Assembly (NCBI RefSeq): GCF_017068395.1
Contig: NZ_CP070619.1
Span: forward strand, 5,332,001 to 5,396,000
Length of the DNA: 64,000 nucleotides
Direction: 5' to 3'
Source: Rhodococcus pseudokoreensis
GTDB taxonomy: Bacteria; Actinomycetota; Actinomycetes; Mycobacteriales; Mycobacteriaceae
The notes beneath the pieces were generated by a model. That model was not told where the DNA came from. It did no database searches and saw nothing but the letters and a program-made list of their open reading frames with translations. The first letter of the stretch is position 1. The number at the start of each line of letters is the position of its first letter. Shown piece after piece: positions 9,149 to 16,788 of the stretch. The translations under genes and the position numbers were made by a program.

Positions 9149-10060
9149 TCAGACCTGCCGGTCACGCCACCGTAAAGCAATCTCGAGGAGCGCACGCGCC
9201 GCCGGCGACAGCACGCCCGGTCGATGCATGATCGCCAGGTCGACGAGTACCGGTGGTTCCATCGCCCGGGGAACGACACCGGGCTCCCCGGAGTTGGCGA
9301 CGACGGCGGCGGTGGTCCACGCCATGCCGACACCCGCGGCGACCAGCGGAACCACCGCCTGCCGGTGCGCCGTGACCGCACCCAGTTTCGTGCGCCGAGA
9401 AGCCCGTCGCAACGCGGCCTCGATGGTGACTCGACCGAGCGCACCGCTGGTGACGGCGATGACCGGCAGATCGGGAAGAAGTGCGAAGGGCAGAGGATCG
9501 GGCAAGGCGTCGGCGGTCTCCTGTCGGAGCGCGACACACAGTTCGTCCGTTTGCAATTGGTGGGACTCGAGGCGGAACGCGGTCCTCTCGGCGGTGTCGG
9601 CGGCGTCGAGGTAGCCGAAACCCAGTTCGACGCTACCGTCGCGGACTGCGCGCGCGACATCCGCCTCGGATTCGAACTCGCTGAGGCGGACGCTCACGGT
9701 GGGGTAGGCGAGCCGGAGTTCGCCGATCAGATGGGGAAGCGGCGACTCGGAGGGGCCCGCGGTGGCGCCGAGGTCCACGTGTCCGCCGTGAAGCCCGGAG
9801 AGTTCGGCGACGGAGGCTTGCGCGGTGGCCACATCCCTGAGGAGTTGCCGGGCCGGATCCACCAGCGCAGCGCCGACGGGTGTAGGGACCAACCCGCGGC
9901 CGACCCGGTGGAAAAGGGGCGTGCCCATTTCACGTTCGAGGACGCGGATGGACTGGGACAGTGACGGCTGCGCGAGGTGGAGGGCGGCGGCGGCGCGGAC
10001 GACACCACCGTGCTCGACCACGGCGAGGAAGTGCTCGGCCTGCCGGAACTCCATGCCCAC
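9149..10060 (-). CDS. LysR-family transcriptional regulator
   Basis: A 303-residue LysR protein. The N-terminal winged helix-turn-helix is in residues 1-65 (FRQAEHFLAVVEHGGVVRAA; LAQPSLSQSIRVLEREMG). The rest is a two-lobed effector-binding domain containing GHVDLGATAGPSESPLPHLIG and VELGFGYLD. The start at 10060 reads MGMEFRQ; an ATG at 10054 (MEFRQ) is equally possible. It is divergent from another LysR gene at 10169, and the two DNA-binding domains are alike (FLAVVEHG, AQPxLSQSxRxLE), so they look like paralogues. It is convergent with the FadB-like gene. It probably controls the 338-9130 run, itself, or the divergent gene, but no operator could be assigned. Confidence 0.9.
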   Translation of the reverse strand: MGMEFRQAEHFLAVVEHGGVVRAAAALHLAQPSLSQSIRVLEREMGTPLFHRVGRGLVPTPVGAALVDPARQLLRDVATAQASVAELSGLHGGHVDLGATAGPSESPLPHLIGELRLAYPTVSVRLSEFESEADVARAVRDGSVELGFGYLDAADTAERTAFRLESHQLQTDELCVALRQETADALPDPLPFALLPDLPVIAVTSGALGRVTIEAALRRASRRTKLGAVTAHRQAVVPLVAAGVGMAWTTAAVVANSGEPGVVPRAMEPPVLVDLAIMHRPGVLSPAARALLEIALRWRDRQV

Positions 10061-10168
10061 CTCGTCACTGCCGTGGCCCCCGGGACGGTCGACCGCTCCG
10101 GACGCGAAGCGCGTGTGCTTCTCGCGTGCACCAGCCTATCGTCCGGATTCATTGGCTACTCTCGGGCA
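10061..10168. promoter_or_regulatory. Divergent promoter region of two LysR genes
   Basis: This 108-base interval separates the start codons of two divergent LysR-family genes and must hold both promoters. A weak dyad AGCC (N14) GGCT around 10132-10156 (in CCAGCCTATCG and CATTGGCTAC) could be part of a LysR site of the T-N11-A kind. It is too short to assert. No clear -35/-10 pair is seen. Confidence 0.4.
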
Positions 10169-11086
10169 GTGGACTCACGTCAGCTTCGGTATTTCCTCGC
10201 AGTGGTCGAGCACGGCAGCGTCACCAGGGCGGCTGAGGTTCTCTTCGTCGCCCAGCCGGCCTTGTCGCAGTCGCTGCGGGGTCTGGAGAGCGAGCTGGGT
10301 GTCGAACTGTTCCGACGTGTGCCGCGCGGAATGGAGTTGACCGACGCCGGTGTGGCGCTTCTGGGGCCGGCCCGGCAGGTCATGCAGTCGTCGCAGCACG
10401 CGGACAATGTCGTGCGGGGGATCGCCACGTTGGAACAGGGCTGGCTCGACGTGGCGAGCCCGCCGGACCTCGCGGTCGAACCGCTCGTCTCACTCGTGGC
10501 GCGCTTTCGGGCGCGTTATCCCGGAGTGTGGGTGAACCTGATCGATCCGGGGCCGAACGCCGACGTCGAGAGCCTCCTGAGGAACGCCCGATGCGAGGTA
10601 GGTGTCGACTACCTCCCCGCTGACGACGACAAGCTGTCGACGTATGGCCTCGGCCGGCGCCGTCTCCTGCTGGGTCTGCCTCCAGAGGCTTCCCGCACCC
10701 AGTCCGTGAACTTCCCGATCGATGGTCTCGCCGATCTGCCGTTGGTGGCGGGTCCGAGGGGGACCGCTGTCCGTGACGAGGTCGAACGCGTCTGTGCCGA
10801 GAGAGGATTCACGCCACGGGTGGTAGTGGAGGTCGAGCACGAGCACAACGTGTATCTCCTTGTTGCGGCCGGTGCCGGTGCCGCCTTCCTCACGGAGCCG
10901 GAAGCCCGGCGCTCCGAGCGGCGCGGGGTGCGGGTGGTGCGAACGGAGCCGGAGCTTGGCCATGACTTCGGTCTCGTCTTCCGCTCGGGTCCGCTGTCAC
11001 CGGCTGCCCGTGCTTTCGTCACGCTCGCGACGGCTGCGAGGACCGACGTGATCCGCGAACCGCCTCCCGACGAGCGTGACCGATGA
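10169..11086 (+). CDS. LysR-family transcriptional regulator
   Basis: A 305-residue LysR protein from GTG 10169, which gives the typical start VDSRQLRYFLAVVEHG. The helix-turn-helix follows (VTRAAEVLFVAQPALSQSLR), then the effector domain with WVNLIDPGPNADVESLL and PLVAGPRGTAVRDEV. An open frame reaches back to 9977, but that part overlaps the divergent gene and lacks the family pattern. No strong Shine-Dalgarno is seen just before the GTG, so translation may be leaderless. It faces away from its paralogue at 9149-10060. It is convergent with the DHA2 exporter, and a hairpin at 11180-11205 probably ends its transcript. Target genes are unknown. Confidence 0.88.
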   Translation: MDSRQLRYFLAVVEHGSVTRAAEVLFVAQPALSQSLRGLESELGVELFRRVPRGMELTDAGVALLGPARQVMQSSQHADNVVRGIATLEQGWLDVASPPDLAVEPLVSLVARFRARYPGVWVNLIDPGPNADVESLLRNARCEVGVDYLPADDDKLSTYGLGRRRLLLGLPPEASRTQSVNFPIDGLADLPLVAGPRGTAVRDEVERVCAERGFTPRVVVEVEHEHNVYLLVAAGAGAAFLTEPEARRSERRGVRVVRTEPELGHDFGLVFRSGPLSPAARAFVTLATAARTDVIREPPPDERDR

Positions 11087-11158
11087 ATCCGTTGCCGATG
11101 TCCGCGAACGTCGGATTCGTGGCAATCCTGGCCAGTCGAGCACCCTCGGTCGGGAGGT

Positions 11159-12703
11159 TCAACCGATTCCGAGTGGGGTGCCCGGCCCGTCCTCACGGGC
11201 CGGGCTTCTCGTGAATTTCGCCCTCCGCCTCCGGTGGCCGTCGCGCGCACGCGCGGCGGCCACGGCTCCGACGAGAGCCAGAACCGCGAGCAGGCCGAAT
11301 GCGGCATGAAAGCCTTGACGAAGGTCTCCGAAGGCTGCCGGGTCGAGCGAATCGGCGTGGCCGCCGAAGATCGCGGACCTGTCGCCACCCGTGAGGGGTG
11401 CCGTCACCACCGCCAGACACAGTGAGGTTCCGACCGTGTTGCCGAGCATCTGGACGAGAGATCGGATGCCGCTGACCGAACCGAGCGCGGCCTGATCACA
11501 GCGGCGCAGGATGGTCGCGCCGTTGGCAACGACAAGGATTCCGGCGCCTGCTCCCGTAATCAGCCCACCGCACCCCGCGAACAGCGCATACGGGTGAGCC
11601 GTGACGGACAGCAGGACGATCAGGATTCCGAGACCGGTCATGAGAGAGCCGACGATTCCGAGCAGGTAGGCGCCGAATCGACGCTCGAGCAGGCGGTAGC
11701 TCAGCGAGGCGAGCATTGTGCCGATCGAGACCGGCACGACCGCGAGGCCGCCGATCGCGGCACCGGAGGAGTGCACGGTCTGAAACATCAGTGCGATGAG
11801 CAGGACAAGGGGGAACCGCGCCGCGCAGTTCAGGAAGCTCGATGCATTCGCCCAGCGAAATATCCGCTCGGCGAACAACGAGAGGTCTACCAGCGGAGAC
11901 TCCGCTCGCCGTTCCCACCAGACGAAGGCAACGGCGCTGCTCGCGGAGGCGCTGAACAGTCCGACGATTCGCAGATCCGTCCAGCCCGTTCCGCTCCCGA
12001 GGCTCAGCGCCGTGATGGCGGTGGTGATGGCGCCGATGCTCAGTCCGGCGCCGAGCAGGTCGAGCCGCTGTCCGGAAGATTTCGGCGCATCGCGTGGGAG
12101 CACGAAGAAACCGGTGGCCACGGTGCAAACGGCGACCGCGACATTCGGCCACAGGACCCAGTGCCATCCCAGCTGCGCCGCGATGACGCCACCGATGACG
12201 GGTCCGAGGAACTGAGCGAGCGAATTGACCGCGAAGTACACCCCCATTGCCCCGCCGAGTTGTTTCGGCGGATATGCGGAGGCGATGAGAGCGGCGCCGG
12301 TGGCGAACATCATCGCGGCGCCCGCGCCCTGAAAACCGCGTCCCACGATCAGTATTCCGGCCGTCGGCGCCGCGGCCGACACCGCACTCGACAGTGCGAA
12401 CAGGCCCACTCCCGACAGGAAGAGACGCCGGCGGCCGACCAGATCGCCGATCCGGCCGAACACCACCAGCAACGAGCACATCGTCACCAGGTAGGCCAGC
12501 AGGATCCAACTGGTCGCCACCGCACTCGGCCGGAGGTCGCCGGCGATCACCGGCAGCACGACGTTCAGAGCGCTCTGGTTGAAACCGCCGAGGAACGCCG
12601 TGAACGATGCGATCAGGAGTACCCAGGCAGGTCTCCGTGGGGACGCGTGATCCGGCGTGGTCCGCGCGTCGACATCGAGACCACCGGTCACGATCGTCCG
12701 CAT
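11159..12703 (-). CDS. MFS drug-type exporter, DHA2 (EmrB/QacA) family
   Basis: A 514-residue major facilitator with about 14 membrane segments, the number expected for the DHA2 subfamily. The first helix is LLIASFTAFLGGFNQSALNVVLPVI. It is followed by WILLAYLVTMCSLLVVFGRIGDLVGRRRLF, whose GRxGDxxGRRR loop is motif A, and then by motif C-like GAAMMFATGAALI and VGTSLCLAVVTAPLTGG. It probably exports lipophilic or amphipathic compounds by proton antiport in the inner membrane. It is downstream (37 bases) of the class III CoA-transferase gene on the same strand, so it may export intermediates of that pathway. The substrate is not known. The start is ATG 12703. Confidence 0.88.
   Translation of the reverse strand: MRTIVTGGLDVDARTTPDHASPRRPAWVLLIASFTAFLGGFNQSALNVVLPVIAGDLRPSAVATSWILLAYLVTMCSLLVVFGRIGDLVGRRRLFLSGVGLFALSSAVSAAAPTAGILIVGRGFQGAGAAMMFATGAALIASAYPPKQLGGAMGVYFAVNSLAQFLGPVIGGVIAAQLGWHWVLWPNVAVAVCTVATGFFVLPRDAPKSSGQRLDLLGAGLSIGAITTAITALSLGSGTGWTDLRIVGLFSASASSAVAFVWWERRAESPLVDLSLFAERIFRWANASSFLNCAARFPLVLLIALMFQTVHSSGAAIGGLAVVPVSIGTMLASLSYRLLERRFGAYLLGIVGSLMTGLGILIVLLSVTAHPYALFAGCGGLITGAGAGILVVANGATILRRCDQAALGSVSGIRSLVQMLGNTVGTSLCLAVVTAPLTGGDRSAIFGGHADSLDPAAFGDLRQGFHAAFGLLAVLALVGAVAAARARDGHRRRRAKFTRSPAREDGPGTPLGIG
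11180..11205 (+). terminator. Intrinsic terminator-like hairpin after the LysR gene
   Basis: A perfect 11-bp stem, GCCCGGCCCGT and ACGGGCCGGGC, with a CCTC loop, followed by TTCTC on the plus strand. It lies 94 bases after the LysR stop and inside the last codons of the convergent DHA2 exporter gene. It could end the plus-strand transcript. The T-run is poor, as is common in high-GC actinobacteria. Confidence 0.55.
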
Positions 12704-12740
12704 CCGGTCGAGAGGCTTTCCCTGCTCGAGGCAGGGGCCG

Positions 12741-13880
12741 TCACGAGACGTTCAGCCCGAGTTCGGCGAGCACTTCCTCGGTGTGCTCGCCGAGACGTGG
12801 TGCTCCGAGGCGGGTCGGTTGCCAAGGCTCCGTCCCGATTCGGACGTGCGGTGCGGGTTCACGCACGATCCCCAGGCCCGGTCGCTCGACCTCACGGATG
12901 ACGTCGTTGGCCTGCACCTGGGGATCGGTCAGCATCTCCTCGACGGTGTTGAGCGGCCCGCAGGGAATGTCGGCGTCCGAAAACAGTGTCAGCACCTGGT
13001 CGCGAGTCGAATCCTGGAACATCGCGGTCAGCTGATCGTTGATCGTTGTGCGTGCTTCGCGGCGATCGTCCAGTCCGGGGAACTTCTCGATCCACTCCGG
13101 CTGCCCGATCGTCCGACAGAGCTGTGCCCATTGCGAGTTGGTGGTGGCCGTGCAAATCAGCCACTTGCCGTCACCGGCGCGCAGGATCTGCGCCACCCGA
13201 GTGTTTCGTTCGACCTTACCCGCGGGGGGCGGTGCGTCGACGAATGTGTCGGCCTGCATCATGTCCGGCCAGAGAAAGGAGATCGCGGTGTCCAGCATGG
13301 TGACTTCGACGTGGTCGCCCCGGCCGGTGCGGCCACGCTGGACGAGGGCCGCGAGGATGCCCTGTGCCAGCGACATCGATGTCAGCTTGTCGGGGAGAAG
13401 GTTCGTCACCAGCTGGGGAGTGTCTTCGTCCTGCGTGGAGGCCATCGACGACACACCCTGAATGATCGGGTCGTACACGCGTTGTCCGGCATAGGGGCCC
13501 GCCGACCCGAAGCCCCGCACCGATGCTGTGATCAGCGCCGGATGCCGGGCACGAAGCTCGTCGAATCCGAGGCCCAGCCGTTCGGCGACACCTGGACGCC
13601 AATTTTCCATCACCACATCGGCCTTCGCGATCAAAGCGTGAACGGCCCGGATACCCTCGTCCGATTTCAGGTCGAGCACGATTCCGCGTTTGCCGCGATT
13701 GGCGTTGTAGTACATCGCAGACATGCCACAGTGCATCGGATGATTTCCACGAAGCTGGTCGCCGTCGCGACTCTCGACCTTGATCACGTCCGCTCCGAGT
13801 TCGGCGAGCAGAGTGGCCGCGTAGGGGACGGACAGTACCCCGCCGAGATCGAGCACGTTGATTCCGTCGAGCGGCCCCAT
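12741..13880 (-). CDS. Class III (CaiB/BaiF) CoA-transferase family protein
   Basis: A 379-residue CaiB/BaiF-family protein. It starts MGPLDGINVLDLGGV and continues AATLLAELGADVIKVE, NRGKRGIVLDLKSDEG, ADVVMENWRPGVAERLGL and GRTGRGDHVEVTMLD. These are the usual signatures of the interlocked-ring family, which moves CoA between carboxylic acids by way of an aspartyl-CoA intermediate. Some members are alpha-methylacyl-CoA racemases instead, which would fit the branched-chain module downstream on the other strand. The ATG at 13880 has AGGAGGAACA directly before it; an upstream in-frame start at 13925 has no such site. The acyl partner cannot be read from the sequence. Confidence 0.86.
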   Translation of the reverse strand: MGPLDGINVLDLGGVLSVPYAATLLAELGADVIKVESRDGDQLRGNHPMHCGMSAMYYNANRGKRGIVLDLKSDEGIRAVHALIAKADVVMENWRPGVAERLGLGFDELRARHPALITASVRGFGSAGPYAGQRVYDPIIQGVSSMASTQDEDTPQLVTNLLPDKLTSMSLAQGILAALVQRGRTGRGDHVEVTMLDTAISFLWPDMMQADTFVDAPPPAGKVERNTRVAQILRAGDGKWLICTATTNSQWAQLCRTIGQPEWIEKFPGLDDRREARTTINDQLTAMFQDSTRDQVLTLFSDADIPCGPLNTVEEMLTDPQVQANDVIREVERPGLGIVREPAPHVRIGTEPWQPTRLGAPRLGEHTEEVLAELGLNVS

Positions 13881-14057
13881 TGTTCCTCCTGTGAATCGTC
13901 CGTGACGCGCGTGTGGCACGTACATTCACACTCGGTGATCGCGGGGCATGCGTCCAAGACCAAATGCCTCCCCGAGTGATCGGCCGGACTGATGGGTCGC
14001 GTTGGGATGCAGCAGTGATTGCCGAGCCGGTACTCACGGCCGAGCGTCTGGACCGCG

Positions 14058-15056
14058 TCACGGTCCGGGCGTCAGGGCCGAGATCAGTTGGCGTGGGGAC
14101 TGCCCGAACCAGCGTTGACAGGCGCGGGTGTAACTACTCTGTTCGGTGTAGCCCAGCATGCGTGCGATCTGGGCTACCTGGAGCCCGGTGGCGGACAGGC
14201 GTTGTGCGGAGGTGCGTCGGATGTCGTCGAGGATGGCCTCGAATGTGGTGTCCGATTCGGCGAGGCGGCGTTGGAGCACCCTGGGATGGAGCGACATCTC
14301 CCGGGCGACGTGGACGAGGCTCGCCTGGTTGAGCGGCAGGAGCCGCTGGATCAGGTCGTGCACGTGGTCGGCGACGGCGAGATCGGGACGTATCGGTGCC
14401 AGGTATTTCTCGGCGAGAGCGCGGGCCGCGGAGTCCGAACCGTGAATTCGCTGGTTCAGTGCACTATTGGGCAATGTCAGGCAGTTCTGCGTGCCCTCGA
14501 ACTCGATCGGGCAACCGAACAACTTCTCGTAGGCTTCCGGCTCTGCGGATCGTGCGTGCTGCACGGTGACCCGGAGTGGTACGAAGTCCGGGGCGACGAG
14601 CAGCCGGAGTGCCCCGAGTCCGATACCGAGACTGAGTTCGACCATCAGGTCCCGGTGCGGTAGCTGGCGAAGCAACACGGTGAAGGTGAACTCCGAGGCC
14701 GCCGCATCCCGCCGCAGTTCGGTGGCAATGGAGGGGCTGTAGGTGTGCAGATAGCGGGACACACCGTCGAGCGCGTCGGCCACCGTGTCGGCGTGGCGGG
14801 CGATGACCGCGATGGGGCCGAGGATGTCGATGCTCTGACGGCGCGCCAGCTGCAACCCGAAGTCGGGGTGGCCCAGTTCTTTCGCTGCGCCGCCGATGAC
14901 GGTGGCGACCGCGGTATAGGTGAGGAAGCGTTCGTGGTCGCCGGCGACGACAGGGTCGACCCCGTGCGCGAGCAGCACCGCGTCGGGGTCGCCGCCCAAG
15001 TCGGTGACAAGATCCCCGAAGTTCGCCAGCGCCGATGCTCGGATGAGGTCGACCAT
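14058..15056 (-). CDS. AraC-family transcriptional regulator
   Basis: A 332-residue regulator with an N-terminal ligand domain of the arabinose-binding-like kind found in OruR/ArgR-type AraC proteins (MVDLIRASALANFGDLV, then GLQLARRQSIDILGPIAVI). The C-terminal double helix-turn-helix is at about 235-325 (EMSLHPRVLQRRLAESD; QVAQIARMLGYTEQSSYTRA; FGQSPRQL). ATG 15056 is preferred. The TTG three codons upstream lies inside a candidate operator that directly abuts the ATG, so no Shine-Dalgarno is visible and the message may be leaderless. It lies 72 bases after the extended SDR on the same strand. A close copy of the same operator stands before the alcohol dehydrogenase and MFS genes, so it probably controls 15129-17874 and perhaps 18367 onward. 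Confidence 0.88.
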   Translation of the reverse strand: MVDLIRASALANFGDLVTDLGGDPDAVLLAHGVDPVVAGDHERFLTYTAVATVIGGAAKELGHPDFGLQLARRQSIDILGPIAVIARHADTVADALDGVSRYLHTYSPSIATELRRDAAASEFTFTVLLRQLPHRDLMVELSLGIGLGALRLLVAPDFVPLRVTVQHARSAEPEAYEKLFGCPIEFEGTQNCLTLPNSALNQRIHGSDSAARALAEKYLAPIRPDLAVADHVHDLIQRLLPLNQASLVHVAREMSLHPRVLQRRLAESDTTFEAILDDIRRTSAQRLSATGLQVAQIARMLGYTEQSSYTRACQRWFGQSPRQLISALTPGP

Positions 15057-15075
15057 AGTCGTCAATTGTCAAAAA
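15057..15075 (-). promoter_or_regulatory. Candidate AraC operator, copy 1
   Basis: Read on the minus strand this is TTTTTGACAATTGACGACT, directly before the AraC ATG. It matches 17 of 19 bases of TTTTTGTCATTTGACGACT at 17976-17994. A shared 19-bp site at the regulator's own start and in the divergent promoter of its likely target genes suggests autoregulation plus target control. TTGACA inside it could also act as a -35 box. Confidence 0.5.
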
Positions 15076-15128
15076 GTAGCCGCGCCCAGTCAAGTGCACG
15101 GCTGCTTTTCGACGGCGCGGGGGTGACT

Positions 15129-16130
15129 TCAGGCGGGTATCAGGCCCTCCTCTCGGGCCCAGGCCTCGACCCGCGTCATTCCCTCGTCGAACGACACCAG
15201 CGGTTCGTAGCCGAGGACCGTGCGGGCCTTGTCGATGGAGTAGGCGCCGGGCCGGTTGAGCATCAGCATGGTTCCCGGGCTCAGCTCGCTGGGCCGGCCC
15301 AGCCGCCGCTGGATCGCACCGACGGTGCTCGCAAGGGCGATGGCGAGTCCGGCAGGCAGGGTGCGGACAGGACCGCCGGTCATCCGGGCCAGCCGGCCGA
15401 AGTATTGCGCGCAGCTCATGCCGTCGCCGTCGGTGATGTTGAAGATCTGCCCGGCAGCGGCGTCGGAGGCGATCGCCAGCAGTATGCCGTCGACGAGGTT
15501 GTCGATGTAGACCGGTGTGAACGTTCCCTTTCCGCCGTTCGGCAGGATCAGCTGCCGGGCGGCGAGCATCTGCAGGATGAGGATCACCCAGGGGCGAGAC
15601 TCCGGCCCGTACACATCCCCGGGCCGGATGACGGTGCAGTCGATTTCGCCGGCGGCGTGCGCGGTCAGCACGACGGCCTCGGAGTTCACTTTCGTGTCGG
15701 TGTAACTGTGCCCGTTGACGTGAACCGGGTACTTCTCGTCCACCCCGTCCGGGTAGGCGAAGCCGTACGCGGCGATCGACGACAGGTGGACGAATCGGCG
15801 CACGCCGGCACCGATGGCGGCGTCGAGCACCCGCCGCGTTCCCAGCACGTTGACCGTCCACGCATCCTCGAGGGAGGCCACATTCGACACGAGCGCCGCG
15901 GTATGGATCACCACGTCGACGCCGTGGAGGGCGGCGGACCAGGAGTCGGGGTCGGTGGTGTTTCCCGCGACGATCCCGTTGGCCGGGTCGGCTGTCAGGT
16001 CGACGCCGGTGACTTCGACGCCGAGTGCCCGCATCCGCCGCGCGAGGGCGGCGCCGATGAATCCGTTTGCGCCGGTGATGAAGACCTTGCCCGGCAGTGC
16101 CGGTGCGGGGCGGGGGATGGTTGCGGTCAT
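15129..16130 (-). CDS. NAD-dependent epimerase/dehydratase (extended SDR, 3-beta-HSD-like)
   Basis: A 333-residue extended short-chain dehydrogenase. The NAD site is FITGANGFIGAALARRM (GxxGxxG). Acidic selectivity for NAD is suggested by VTGVDLTADP, the catalytic Tyr and Lys are in SYTDTK, and the active-site Ser is in HLSSIAAYG. Other features are VIRPGDVYGPESRPW and FTPVYIDNLVDGILLA. Such proteins oxidise or epimerise sugar-nucleotide, steroid or terpenoid alcohols. It sits in a set with a cupin and a zinc alcohol dehydrogenase, so an alcohol or ketone substrate is more likely than a sugar nucleotide. The ATG at 16130 has AAAGGGG upstream. The frame is open further, to 16448, but that part overlaps the cupin gene. 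Confidence 0.85.
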   Translation of the reverse strand: MTATIPRPAPALPGKVFITGANGFIGAALARRMRALGVEVTGVDLTADPANGIVAGNTTDPDSWSAALHGVDVVIHTAALVSNVASLEDAWTVNVLGTRRVLDAAIGAGVRRFVHLSSIAAYGFAYPDGVDEKYPVHVNGHSYTDTKVNSEAVVLTAHAAGEIDCTVIRPGDVYGPESRPWVILILQMLAARQLILPNGGKGTFTPVYIDNLVDGILLAIASDAAAGQIFNITDGDGMSCAQYFGRLARMTGGPVRTLPAGLAIALASTVGAIQRRLGRPSELSPGTMLMLNRPGAYSIDKARTVLGYEPLVSFDEGMTRVEAWAREEGLIPA

Positions 16131-16162
16131 GCCGGCAACCCCTTTCGTGTTTCGGGGTGAAA

Positions 16163-16690
16163 CTAGTTGGCGGTGTAGCGGGCGCTGCCGCCGGTGAGGT
16201 AGTTGACCTTGCCGAGGCCCTGCGCCTCCGAGAGTTGTTCGGTCAGTGTCTTGATGGTGATGGCGTCGAGGACGGAGTGGAATTGGCCCTCCGGGGTGAA
16301 GTTGATGTTCGCGCCGTAGACGATGAACAGGACGACGGTGTCGTCGGTGTTGTCCTCGGGGGCGTAGAACTGGTGGATCGACGACCCGGGCTCGTAGAGG
16401 TAGCTGCCCGCCGTCTGCGGCTGATCGGGGTACTCGCGGTACGCCCACTTACCGGACAGGGTGTAGCCGTGCACGGCGCCGGTGTGCAGGTGCACGGGCA
16501 GTTCGGCGCCGGGGGCGAAATGCGCCAGCACCACCCAGATCCCGACCTCGGGATCGAGGAACAGCGGCTGGTAGTTGACACCGGGGGCGAGCGCGTCCTT
16601 GATGACGGGAATGTCCGCGGCGTTGAGGGTGAGCAGTTCGTCCTGGGGGAGTGAGAACACGGGTGCCTTCGTGAAGGGCTGGGCGGTCAT
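16163..16690 (-). CDS. Cupin protein, 2,4'-dihydroxyacetophenone dioxygenase-like
   Basis: A 175-residue protein with a central double-stranded beta-helix. The likely metal ligands are in ELPVHLHTGAVHGYTLSG and GSSIHQFYAPED. The spacing PGAELPVHLHTGxVHGYTL and the tail GANINFTPEGQ resemble the 2,4'-dihydroxyacetophenone dioxygenase family (remembered likeness), which cleave the C-C bond beside an aryl ketone using Fe(II). ATG 16690 has AGGAG 7 bases upstream. It is 32 bases before the extended SDR and follows the zinc alcohol dehydrogenase by about 100 bases. The three could oxidise an alcohol to a ketone and cleave it. The actual substrate is unknown, and a non-enzymatic cupin cannot be excluded. 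Confidence 0.75.
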   Translation of the reverse strand: MTAQPFTKAPVFSLPQDELLTLNAADIPVIKDALAPGVNYQPLFLDPEVGIWVVLAHFAPGAELPVHLHTGAVHGYTLSGKWAYREYPDQPQTAGSYLYEPGSSIHQFYAPEDNTDDTVVLFIVYGANINFTPEGQFHSVLDAITIKTLTEQLSEAQGLGKVNYLTGGSARYTAN

Positions 16691-16788
16691 GTCGAGTCTC
16701 CTGTTGTCGATGTGAGACCCCGAATGGGGTTCGGATGGCGGAACGTTTCCGGCGAGGGTGCGCCGGAACGGGGGTGTCGGGCGGGATG

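Noticed and set aside
13890..13930. TGTGAAT (N27) ATTCACA inverted repeat upstream of the class III CoA-transferase
   Set aside because: Arms of 7 bases with a long spacer are expected by chance in 64 kb; no second copy was found.
16131..16448. Extended start of the extended SDR
   Set aside because: The extra part overlaps the cupin in another frame; the NAD-binding fold begins shortly after ATG 16130.
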